A stretch of DNA of 6,709 bases from an uncultured Planctomycetaceae bacterium (GTDB lineage Bacteria; Planctomycetota; Planctomycetia; Pirellulales; Pirellulaceae): the NCBI GenBank assembly GCA_903921945.1, contig CAIXSC010000587.1:1-6709 (forward strand), in the 5' to 3' direction. Under the pieces are notes generated by a model. It had not been told where the DNA came from and searched no databases. It saw nothing but the letters and a program-made list of their open reading frames with translations. Of this stretch, positions 1-5,453 are shown one piece after another (positions within the stretch are counted from its first letter, which is position 1; every line of letters begins with the position of its first letter). Made by a program: the position numbers and the translations under genes.

Positions 1-162
1 ACATTTGTACAGTATTTTCCTGATGAACCACGGATTGGCCACTGACGGGTTCCATCAGGCCCTCGCCCGACGACAGAATGGGCCTGTTCGGGCCGCCTTC
101 ACGCCTTAGATAGACCGCCACGCATGGCGATCGGGGCCTTCGGATCGATTGGTGGCTGGTCG
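1..162. other. Non-coding stretch downstream of the phosphatase-fold gene
   Basis: No convincing gene is visible here. The stretch lies after the stop codon of the minus-strand histidine-phosphatase-fold gene. It contains a perfect 7-base inverted repeat (CAGGCCC at 56-62 and GGGCCTG at 80-86, 17-base loop) and a competing 6-base pair (GCCCGA 65-70 with TCGGGC 88-93). No T-run follows on either strand, so it is not a standard intrinsic terminator. On the minus strand an ATG at 55-53, preceded by a GAGG, stays open to the window edge for 18 codons. It could be the start of a further gene, but it is too short to judge. Confidence 0.4.
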
Positions 163-744
163 CTAGCCGCGAACCAACGCGCGTGCCGCTTCGAACTGGA
201 TCGCTTCCCAGCCGCCACATTCGCATTCGGCCTTCCACACATCGCCTAGTTCCACGCCCAGCAGGTCGCTGCGGACGACCGAATAAATCGGCTCGGGCAG
301 CACCAACGCGATCGTCTCCGCCCCGTGCTTGCGCCGCAATTTGTCCACCGCCGCCAAGACCCGCTGCTGCGCGTCCGCGAATGGCTCGCCCGATGGCGGA
401 CAGACCGTTTCGGGATGCTCCTGCATCTGCCGGTACACCTTCGGCTGGCACTGCCGGACTTCTTCCACGCGTTTCCCATGCCACAAGCCATGATCGACAT
501 TCGCCAACTTGTCGACCGTTTTCCACCGCAACGACAGGCCAGCGGCGATCGCGGCGGCCGACTGTTCGGCACATTGGCAAGGCGACGAATACACGGCGAC
601 AATCCCTTGCCGGGAAAGATCGCGAATCATCTGCGCGACTTGGCCCGCCCCGCGTTCGTTCAGTGGAATCCCCAGCGTGCCCTTAATCCGTCCCTGGTCG
701 TCGAAATCCGTCGCTCCAGGACGAATCAACACAATACTCGCCAT
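163..744 (-). CDS. Histidine-phosphatase-fold protein lacking catalytic residues (probable pseudoenzyme)
   Basis: A 193-residue protein with the layout of the histidine phosphatase (phosphoglycerate mutase-like) superfamily. That family transfers phosphate through a nucleophilic His in an N-terminal RHG motif. The scaffold is recognisable: IVLIRPGATDFD at 4-15 for the usual LIRHGETDWN, GIPLNERG at 25-32 for the usual PLxExG, VYSSP at 51-55, and LWHG at 87-90 for the usual WEG. The chemistry is missing: the nucleophile position is Pro9, the Arg after SSP is replaced (CQCAEQSA), the usual Glu before the WEG-like segment is not evident (LANVDHG), and the second His-Gly aligns with Pro150-Glu151. 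The reading frame is intact, so this is a conserved-looking variant rather than a decayed gene. Its ATG lies 9 bases after the rpe stop, with AAGG close upstream, indicating co-transcription with rpe. A binding or regulatory role is an inference; substrate unknown. Confidence 0.85.
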   Translation of the reverse strand: MASIVLIRPGATDFDDQGRIKGTLGIPLNERGAGQVAQMIRDLSRQGIVAVYSSPCQCAEQSAAAIAAGLSLRWKTVDKLANVDHGLWHGKRVEEVRQCQPKVYRQMQEHPETVCPPSGEPFADAQQRVLAAVDKLRRKHGAETIALVLPEPIYSVVRSDLLGVELGDVWKAECECGGWEAIQFEAARALVRG

Positions 745-753
745 ACACCTTGC

Positions 754-1449
754 CTATCGCTTACCCGAGCTTGCCAGCGATGTGAGACGCCGTAACGCCT
801 CGCCGTAATCGCTCGCCCGGAAAATACCCGAACCAACCACCAACAACTGAGCTCCGGCAGCCGCGCAATCGCCGATCGTCGCGTCGTTGATGCCGCCATC
901 CATCTCCAACAACAACCGGTCGCCGGCCAACTGCCGCAGGCGACGCACCCGCTCGAGCGCCGCGCGATCGAACGGTTGGCCGCCAAAACCGGCCGGAACG
1001 CTCATCACCAGCGCCAAATCACAGAACTCCAAGCACCGTTCCACTCCGTCCAGCGGCGTTCCCGGGTTCACGGCCAGACCAGCCCCCAACCCCATGTCCC
1101 GAATCGACCGCAGCACGGCCGCCGGCTCCGCCGTCGCCTCGACGTGAATCGTCAACAAATCCGCCCCGGAGTCGCGGAACTCCCGCAAGTAACGCTCGGG
1201 ACGTTCAATCATCAGATGGACGTCTAGCGGCAAGCGAGTCAGCCGTCGCAACGCGGCGACAATCGGCATGCCGTACGTCAAATTGGGAACGAACTGCCCG
1301 TCCATCACATCCAGATGGAAGGCGGCAGCGCCGGCTTCTTCGAGCCGCTCGACTTCACGTTCCAGGTTGCCGAAGTCGCAGAGCAACAGCGACGGCAACA
1401 CGGCGGGCGAGGCTTGTGCTAAACGATCGAGACAGTCACGACCTGACAT
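754..1449 (-). CDS. rpe: Ribulose-phosphate 3-epimerase
   Basis: Interconverts D-ribulose 5-phosphate and D-xylulose 5-phosphate in the cytoplasm, in the pentose phosphate pathway (and the Calvin cycle where present). From the ATG at 1449 the protein has 231 residues, close to the family norm (E. coli about 225). It is a TIM barrel opening with AVLPSLLLCDF. The metal and acid-base residues are all present: His45 and Asp47 in FHLDVMDG, His78 in DVHLMIERP, and Asp184 in EMDGGI. The phosphate-binding parts are the SVPAGFGGQ loop (149-157; most homologues have SVNPGFGGQ) and VVGSGIF near 204-210. A longer 242-residue form starting at a TTG (1482) is open, but its GGAGG lies only 2 bases before that TTG and the family needs no extra N-terminus. 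Neither start has an ideal ribosome site. The gene sits between the arsR-type gene and the phosphatase-fold gene, all on the minus strand. Confidence 0.95.
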   Translation of the reverse strand: MSGRDCLDRLAQASPAVLPSLLLCDFGNLEREVERLEEAGAAAFHLDVMDGQFVPNLTYGMPIVAALRRLTRLPLDVHLMIERPERYLREFRDSGADLLTIHVEATAEPAAVLRSIRDMGLGAGLAVNPGTPLDGVERCLEFCDLALVMSVPAGFGGQPFDRAALERVRRLRQLAGDRLLLEMDGGINDATIGDCAAAGAQLLVVGSGIFRASDYGEALRRLTSLASSGKR

Positions 1450-1455
1450 AGGCTT

Positions 1456-1474
1456 GGCGCCGAGGAGCGGCGCC
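1456..1474 (-). promoter_or_regulatory. Short hairpin just upstream of the rpe ATG
   Basis: Two copies of the self-complementary hexamer GGCGCC (1456-1461 and 1469-1474), separated by 7 bases, can form a 6-base G/C stem 6 bases upstream of the preferred rpe ATG. It lies between the GGAGG at 1485-1489 and the ATG at 1449. In the mRNA it could bring the distant GGAGG nearer the start codon or hinder initiation; both are inferences. If translation starts at the TTG instead, the hairpin is inside the coding region. Confidence 0.3.
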
Positions 1475-1500
1475 GTAGGCAATTCCTCCGGGAGCCTCCG

Positions 1501-1509
1501 ATTCTAACA
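1501..1509 (-). promoter_or_regulatory. Extended -10-like promoter element for rpe
   Basis: Read on the minus strand, the nine bases are TGTTAGAAT: a TGn extension followed by TAGAAT, which matches TATAAT at five of six positions. No good -35 hexamer is found 15-18 bases upstream (the region reads GGTTTTCG), as is common for extended -10 promoters. Transcription would begin near 1494, about 45 bases before the ATG at 1449 but only about 12 before the alternative TTG at 1482. That favours the ATG. It would give the rpe-phosphatase pair a promoter independent of the upstream arsR-type gene. Housekeeping sigma motifs are less well defined in planctomycetes, so this stays tentative. Confidence 0.35.
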
Positions 1510-1541
1510 CGGCCCCGCGCCGAAAACCTAGGCCGGATCCG

Positions 1542-1868
1542 CTACGCGCGAAGATCGATCTTGCAGCACCCCAAATGGAGCGTCTTGGCGACCGCCTGAT
1601 TAGCGATGAACTCGCGGTTCAACTCGTAGTAACTGAACTTCCCGTCCTTACGGATCGTCACTAGATCGGCATGAAACAGCACCCGCAGATGATGCGAGAT
1701 GTTCGCGAGCTCCGTCTCCAACAGTTCGGCCAAATCCGAAACCGTCATCGGACCATGCTGCAACGCGCGCACCAACCGCAAGCGAATCGGATCGGCCAAC
1801 GCCTTTAAATACGTGGCGCACTGAGCAAAATCGTCCGTGTCGCTCGCGGCCGCGTCGTTCTCCACCAT
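1542..1868 (-). CDS. ArsR/SmtB-family winged-helix transcriptional regulator
   Basis: A 108-residue, cytoplasmic, presumably dimeric DNA-binding repressor. The core is typical of the family: LKALADPIRLRLVRAL (21-36), then the helix-turn-helix TVSDLAELLETELANISHHLRVL (42-64), and the wing around IRKDGKFSYYELN (72-84). The classic arsenic or cadmium site ELCxCDL is absent: the corresponding helix reads TVSDLAELL with no Cys. No SmtB/CzrA-type His/Asp set is seen in the last helix. Instead there is a Cys101-Cys102 pair at the very C-terminus (LGCCKIDL) and one Cys17 in the first helix, which could form a thiol-based sensor site (inference). The ATG at 1868 is preferred because the reading frame upstream encodes only a translated tandem repeat (GRARS-like). 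No clear ribosome site is present, only a GAGTGG about 5-10 bases upstream. The inducer and target genes are unknown. It may act on itself, on the downstream rpe pair, or on the divergent propeller gene. Confidence 0.9.
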   Translation of the reverse strand: MVENDAAASDTDDFAQCATYLKALADPIRLRLVRALQHGPMTVSDLAELLETELANISHHLRVLFHADLVTIRKDGKFSYYELNREFIANQAVAKTLHLGCCKIDLRA

Positions 1869-1960
1869 ATATCCACTCGGCCCCGGAATTCCCTCAAGCC
1901 CCAAACACGACACCCCGTAGCGTGCTCGACGACCTCCAGCGCAACAACCTCTCGCTCGCC

Positions 1961-2080
1961 CAGAACACGCTCTTCCAGAACGCGCTCTTCCAGAACGCGC
2001 TCGTCCGGAACGCGCTCGTCCGGAACGCGCTCGTCCAGAACACGATTGTCCGGAACGCGCTCGTCCGGAACGCGCTCGTC
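1961..2080. repeat. Tandem array of eight 15-base units
   Basis: Eight head-to-tail units with consensus CRGAACGCGCTCGTC. Units at 2006, 2021, 2051 and 2066 are identical (CGGAACGCGCTCGTC). The unit at 1991 differs by one base, those at 1976 and 1961 have TTC endings, and the one at 2036 is the most diverged (CAGAACACGATTGTC). Each good unit contains GAACGCGCTC, a 10-base palindrome broken at one pair. Because 15 is a multiple of three, all units stay in phase and create long but meaningless open frames. The array starts 93 bases upstream of the ArsR-type start codon. It may be a variable-number tandem repeat or a set of spaced protein-binding sites. Confidence 0.95.
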
Positions 2081-2112
2081 CAACCGGTGCTGCCACACCG
2101 CTCGATTATCCG

Positions 2113-2218
2113 CCCGCCCGCCCCCACGGCAAGTCTTCGCCCCGCTTTCCCCCAACTCCCCCCTTCCTTCGCCCAACCTTCGCCCAACCTTCCCCCAGCT
2201 TTCGCCAGCTTTCGCCGC
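2113..2218. repeat. C-rich tract with degenerate 10-11 base repeats; potential G-quadruplex on minus strand
   Basis: Cytosine runs of 3 to 6 occur at 2113-2115, 2117-2119, 2121-2125, 2140-2143, 2149-2153, 2158-2163, 2172-2174, 2183-2185 and 2192-2196. The right half is a short tandem repeat: CCTTCGCCCAA at 2166-2176 and again at 2177-2187, then CCTTCCCCCAG at 2188-2198, CTTTCGCCAG at 2199-2208 and CTTTCGCCGC at 2209-2218. On the minus strand the runs become G-tracts. Three of them (2158-2163, 2149-2153, 2140-2143) are separated by loops of only 4 and 5, with the next tract 8 bases away. That is close to the usual G-quadruplex pattern. No coding function is likely. Confidence 0.75.
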
Positions 2219-2354
2219 ACCCCTTGCATCATCTGCCCCGGGAACCAGCTGAGTGGCTAAACTAGCCGTTTCGGTCGTTCCGTCCGAGCCGCGAGCCGTC
2301 CGCCGGCTTGCTCAACCGACAGTTCTCGCGATTCCAACCAACCACTGCGGCGAT

Positions 2355-2359
2355 GAGGA
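2355..2359 (+). promoter_or_regulatory. Ribosome binding site deciding the propeller gene start
   Basis: GAGGA lies 8 bases before the ATG at 2368, the best-spaced purine-rich site in this stretch. It selects this ATG over the in-frame ATG at 2353 and the in-frame TTG at 2308, neither of which has such a site. The choice also puts the signal peptide close to the N-terminus. Confidence 0.6.
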
Positions 2360-2367
2360 ATGAAACC

Positions 2368-3852
2368 ATGGACCATGCATTCGTGCGTCCCGTGAGGACG
2401 CTGTTCACCGCCGCCTTGATGGCCGCCGTGTTGGCCGCTCTGGTGGTGAACTCGCCTTGGGCCGGCTTGAGCCTCTTATCCGCCACCGCGGCGGCCGGCG
2501 AATGGCCGCTGTTTCGCGGCGTGAACAGCACGGGACGAGCGGTGGGCACGCAGCCTTTGCCTGCGGCGATTGGACCCGATACCAAAGCGGCCTGGAAGAC
2601 GCCGCTTCCACCCGGCCATTCGTCGCCCGCGATTTCCGCGGACCGGATCTTCCTGACGGGCGTCCGAGGCGAACAGCTGGTGGTGCTCGCCCTGGATCGA
2701 GCGACCGGCAAGTCGCTGTGGGAAGTCGAAGTGCCGCACGGGAAGCTCGAATCGATCCATCAAATCGGCAGCCATGCCCAGAGCAGTCCCGCGACGGACG
2801 GCGAACGGGTCGTCAGCTTTTTTGGGTCGAGCGGGCTGTTTTGCCATGATCGGGATGGCAAGTTGCTGTGGAAGCTGTCGATGGGGCCGTTCAACAACGA
2901 TTTCGGCGCCGCCAGTTCGCCGATCATCGAAGGCGACCACGTCATCCTCTGCCAGGATCACGATACGGGCTCGTTCTTGATGGCTGTCGACAAACGCACC
3001 GGCAAGACTGTGTGGCGAACGGACCGCGGCGAGTTTCCCCGAAACTTTTGCACCCCGGTGATTTGGAACAATCAGGGCCGCCGGCAGATCGTCGTCGCCG
3101 CGACGCTCCGCGTGGTCGGTTACAACCTCGACGACGGCCAAGAGGCCTGGACGGTGCGAGGCATCTCGCGAACGGTCTGCATGACGCCCGCGCTCGGCGA
3201 GGACAATCGGCTGTACGTCGCCGGCTGGGCGGCTGGCGGCGACAAAGACGCCCCGATCCGCGTGGCCCCGTTCGGCGAGGTGATCGGCAAGCTGGACGCG
3301 AATAAGAATGGAACGCTGGAGGAAAGCGAGTTCGCCGACGGGCCGATCAAGCAGCGGTTCGGGCAGGTCGACCGCGACAACAACGATCGGCTCGATCAAG
3401 CCGAGTACGACTATTTCCGCGACCTGTTCGAACGAGGCCGCAACGTCGTGCTGGCAATCAATCCGGGACCGAACGGCGACGCGACCTCGACGCATGTCGC
3501 CTGGGAGCACGACCGGTTCGTCCCGTTCTGCGCCTCGCCGTTGGCGTATCAAGGACTGGTGTTCACCGTGAAAGATGGCGGCATCGTCTCGTGCCTTGAT
3601 GCGAAGACCGGCAAGGCGTCCAAGACCGGACGGCTGCCCAAGACCGACAACTATTACGCGTCGCCCGTCGCCGGTGACGGCAAAATCTACTTCCTCAACC
3701 AGGAAGGACAATTGACGGTCATCTCCGCCGAAGCCGAGTGGAAAACGCTGCATACGGCCGACTTTGGCGAGTCGGTGTACGCGACTCCGGCGCTGTTGGA
3801 CGGACGCGTCTACCTGCGGACGGCATCGGCGCTATACTGCTTTGGATCGTAG
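2368..3852 (+). CDS. Exported PQQ-like beta-propeller protein with embedded EF-hand pair
   Basis: A 494-residue protein. The N-terminus is a signal peptide: Arg7 and Arg10, a hydrophobic stretch from about 11 to 39, and a likely cleavage after Ala43 (AAA-GEW), so it should act outside the cytoplasmic membrane. The mature part is made of PQQ/WD-like blades. Signature strands end in a D-x-x-TGK-x-x-W pattern: ALDRATGKSLW near 107-117, AVDKRTGKTVW near 206-216, NLDDGQEAW near 253-261 and CLDAKTGK near 409-416. Between blades sit two EF-hand loops: DANKNGTLEESE at 310-321, with all canonical Ca-binding positions, and DRDNNDRLDQAE at 335-346, with Asp where Gly is usual. No quinone-dehydrogenase catalytic signature is seen, so it is probably a non-enzymatic or uncharacterised propeller rather than an alcohol dehydrogenase. 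It stands alone upstream of glcD, 101 bases apart, on the same strand. Confidence 0.9.
   Translation: MDHAFVRPVRTLFTAALMAAVLAALVVNSPWAGLSLLSATAAAGEWPLFRGVNSTGRAVGTQPLPAAIGPDTKAAWKTPLPPGHSSPAISADRIFLTGVRGEQLVVLALDRATGKSLWEVEVPHGKLESIHQIGSHAQSSPATDGERVVSFFGSSGLFCHDRDGKLLWKLSMGPFNNDFGAASSPIIEGDHVILCQDHDTGSFLMAVDKRTGKTVWRTDRGEFPRNFCTPVIWNNQGRRQIVVAATLRVVGYNLDDGQEAWTVRGISRTVCMTPALGEDNRLYVAGWAAGGDKDAPIRVAPFGEVIGKLDANKNGTLEESEFADGPIKQRFGQVDRDNNDRLDQAEYDYFRDLFERGRNVVLAINPGPNGDATSTHVAWEHDRFVPFCASPLAYQGLVFTVKDGGIVSCLDAKTGKASKTGRLPKTDNYYASPVAGDGKIYFLNQEGQLTVISAEAEWKTLHTADFGESVYATPALLDGRVYLRTASALYCFGS
3295..3405 (+). other. EF-hand pair inside the beta-propeller gene
   Basis: Codons 3295-3330 encode the 12-residue loop DANKNGTLEESE (ligands D1, N3, N5, T7, E9, E12), and 3370-3405 encode DRDNNDRLDQAE (D1, D3, N5, D9, E12). 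They are 13 residues apart, a little tighter than a typical EF-hand pair. Flanking segments (KLDANK, FGQVDRD, YFRDLFE) could form the helices. Calcium binding is an inference from the motif. Confidence 0.85.
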
Positions 3853-3876
3853 GCGGATCGTAAGCGGATCGTGAAT
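3844..3876 (+). repeat. Three tandem copies of an 11-base unit over the propeller stop codon
   Basis: GGATCGT recurs at 3844, 3855 and 3866 with an exact 11-base period; the full units are GGATCGTAGGC, GGATCGTAAGC and GGATCGTGAAT. The first unit supplies the last two codons (Gly-Ser) and the TAG stop at 3850-3852. It looks like a recent local duplication at the 3' end of the gene. No terminator hairpin with a T-run was found around it, although TTTTT occurs at 3891-3895. Confidence 0.8.
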
Positions 3877-3953
3877 CGGCTCGCATCGCGTTTTTCAATT
3901 CCCGCGTCCACCGTGCGGCAATCGTTCGGCAACTCAGCTAGATAGGTACGGAA

Positions 3954-5453
3954 ATGGCGACCACGGTCAACGCGAAAGCGGGCAGTCAGCTAGCGGCCAA
4001 TCAGCGCGCGTCGAGCGGCAAGGCGGTCGACGCGCGGCTCGTGGGGCGCCTGCGGGAGATTGTCGGGGCGGATGGCGTCTTGTCGAACCAGTCCGAGCTT
4101 TTGGTCTACGAGTGCGATGGTTTCGTGATCGAAAAGAACTGTCCGGACGCGGTCGTTTTTCCGCGGACCACCGAACAGGTCGCGGCGATTGTGCGGGCAT
4201 GCCGGGAAGCGGGCGTGCCGTTTTTGCCTCGCGGAGCGGGCACCAGCTTGGCCGGCGGTTGCTTGCCGGTTGGCGGCGGTGTGATGATTGTTTTGACGCG
4301 GATGCGGGAAATCGTCGAGATCAATTTACGAGACCGCTACGCGGTGGTGCAGGCAGGCGTGGTGAATGTCTGGCTGACCAACGCGCTCAAGGAAGCCGGT
4401 TTTCACTACGCGCCGGACCCTTCGAGCCAGGGCGCCTGCACGATTGGCGGCAATGTCGCGACGAATTCGGGCGGTCCACACACGCTGAAGTACGGCGTCA
4501 CGGTGAATCATGTGATCGGCGTCGAAGCGGTGTTGGCGGATGGGCGTATTGTCCGGTTTGGCGGTCCGGTGGAAGAGTCGCCGGGGCTCGATCTGGTCGG
4601 CGCGATTGTCGGAAGCGAAGGCACGCTGGCGATCGTCACCCAGGTATGGGTGCGGTTGACTCGCAATCCACAAGGCTACCGCACGATGCTGGGCGTCTTC
4701 GATTCGGTCGACGATGCCACGCAGGCGATCAGCCGGATCATCGGCGACGGGATTGTGCCGGCCGCGTTGGAAATGATGGATCAAGGGATTCTCGAAGCGA
4801 TTGAAGCGGCGTTCCATTTCGGTTTTCCGCTGGATGCCAAAGCGATCCTGCTCATCGAAGTCGACGGACTGGAAGCGGGGCTCGATCCCCAACGCGACCG
4901 CATCACCGCGCTCTGCTTGGAGAGCGGCGCCCGCGAGGTTCGGTTGGCGAAAGATTCGCAAGAGCGGCTCAAGCTGTGGAAATGCCGGAAGCAGGCGTTC
5001 GGCGCCATTGGCCGGCTAAGCCCAAGCTACTGCACGCAGGACGGCGTGGTGCCGCGCACGCAACTGCCGGAGATCCTCCGCCAAATCACCGCGATCGGCG
5101 AACGCTACGGACTGCGGATCGTCAACGTCTTCCATGCCGGCGATGGCAACATTCATCCGATCCTGCTGTTCGACGAACGCGACGCCGACCAGACCCGCCG
5201 AGTGCTCGAAGCCAGCGGCGAAATCCTGGACCAGTGCCTGCGGCTCGGCGGCAGCGTGACGGGCGAACATGGGATCGGCGTGGAGAAAATCGCCTTCATG
5301 CGAAAGATGTTCACCGACGACGACCTGGAGGCGATGGCCGCGCTCCGTGCCGCGTTCAATCCGGACAACCAGTTGAGTCCCGACAAGATGTTGCCGACCG
5401 CCGCGGGCTGCGGCGTCGAGTCGAAGGCGCCGAAACGCCGCGCCGCGTTGTGA
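3954..5453 (+). CDS. glcD: Glycolate oxidase FAD-linked subunit GlcD
   Basis: The catalytic flavoprotein subunit of glycolate oxidase, oxidising glycolate (and often D-lactate) to the keto acid at the cytoplasmic face of the membrane with GlcE and the Fe-S subunit GlcF. At 499 residues it equals E. coli GlcD in length. The FAD-binding PCMH domain spans about 63-240, with PRGAGTSLAGG (92-102), GGNVATNSGG (165-174), KYGVT (179-183) and GSEGTLAIVT (220-229). The C-terminal FAD-oxidase domain (about 241-480) carries the two hallmark motifs: HAGDGNIHP (394-402) and GEHGIG (437-442). It ends in FNPDNQLSPDK, the usual terminal signature. The ATG at 3954 has TAGG about 7 bases upstream. The first 25 residues (Ala/Ser/Lys-rich) look like a disordered tail rather than a signal peptide. 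It overlaps glcE by four bases. D-lactate or another 2-hydroxyacid dehydrogenase is an alternative, but the following glcE argues for glycolate oxidase. Confidence 0.93.
   Translation: MATTVNAKAGSQLAANQRASSGKAVDARLVGRLREIVGADGVLSNQSELLVYECDGFVIEKNCPDAVVFPRTTEQVAAIVRACREAGVPFLPRGAGTSLAGGCLPVGGGVMIVLTRMREIVEINLRDRYAVVQAGVVNVWLTNALKEAGFHYAPDPSSQGACTIGGNVATNSGGPHTLKYGVTVNHVIGVEAVLADGRIVRFGGPVEESPGLDLVGAIVGSEGTLAIVTQVWVRLTRNPQGYRTMLGVFDSVDDATQAISRIIGDGIVPAALEMMDQGILEAIEAAFHFGFPLDAKAILLIEVDGLEAGLDPQRDRITALCLESGAREVRLAKDSQERLKLWKCRKQAFGAIGRLSPSYCTQDGVVPRTQLPEILRQITAIGERYGLRIVNVFHAGDGNIHPILLFDERDADQTRRVLEASGEILDQCLRLGGSVTGEHGIGVEKIAFMRKMFTDDDLEAMAALRAAFNPDNQLSPDKMLPTAAGCGVESKAPKRRAAL

Larger units (their letters stand above)
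1869..2367. other. 499-base divergent intergenic region rich in repeats
   Basis: This gap separates the minus-strand ArsR-type gene from the plus-strand propeller gene and must carry both promoters. It consists of 92 bases of ordinary sequence next to the regulator (with GGAATTCC at 1886-1893 region), a 15-base tandem array (1961-2080), a C-rich tract (about 2113-2218), and a further 150 bases before the propeller start. The last part includes the dyad GGCTA-AAC-TAGCC at 2255-2267. I found no convincing -35/-10 pair on either strand and no typical ArsR operator. Open reading frames that cross this region on both strands are produced by the repeats and have no protein-like character. Confidence 0.6.

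Noticed and set aside
1..55. Start of another minus-strand gene (ATG at 55-53 with GAGG upstream)
   Set aside because: Only 18 codons are visible, with no recognisable sequence. It may be real but cannot be supported from this window.
56..86. Intrinsic terminator after the phosphatase-fold gene
   Set aside because: The inverted repeat is perfect over 7 bases, but the loop is 17 bases and no T-run follows in the direction of transcription.
1961..2080. CRISPR array
   Set aside because: The 15-base units are contiguous with no unique spacers, and no cas genes are nearby.
1869..2096. N-terminal extension of the ArsR-type protein to 184 residues, starting at a GTG at 2096
   Set aside because: The extra 76 residues are a translation of the 15-base DNA repeat (GRARS units) and lie outside the family fold. 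The ATG at 1868 gives the normal family length.
1922..2260. Plus-strand frame with QNALV/RNALV pentapeptide units, resembling a pentapeptide-repeat protein
   Set aside because: The pattern does not fit the A(D/N)Lxx consensus in register. All frames across the array are open because the repeat unit is a multiple of three, and the rest of the frame is proline-rich low-complexity sequence.
2476..3753. Long 425-codon minus-strand open frame opposite the propeller gene
   Set aside because: It is the antisense shadow of a GC-rich coding gene. The plus strand has the signal peptide, blade motifs and EF-hands, and the antisense product has no recognisable motif.
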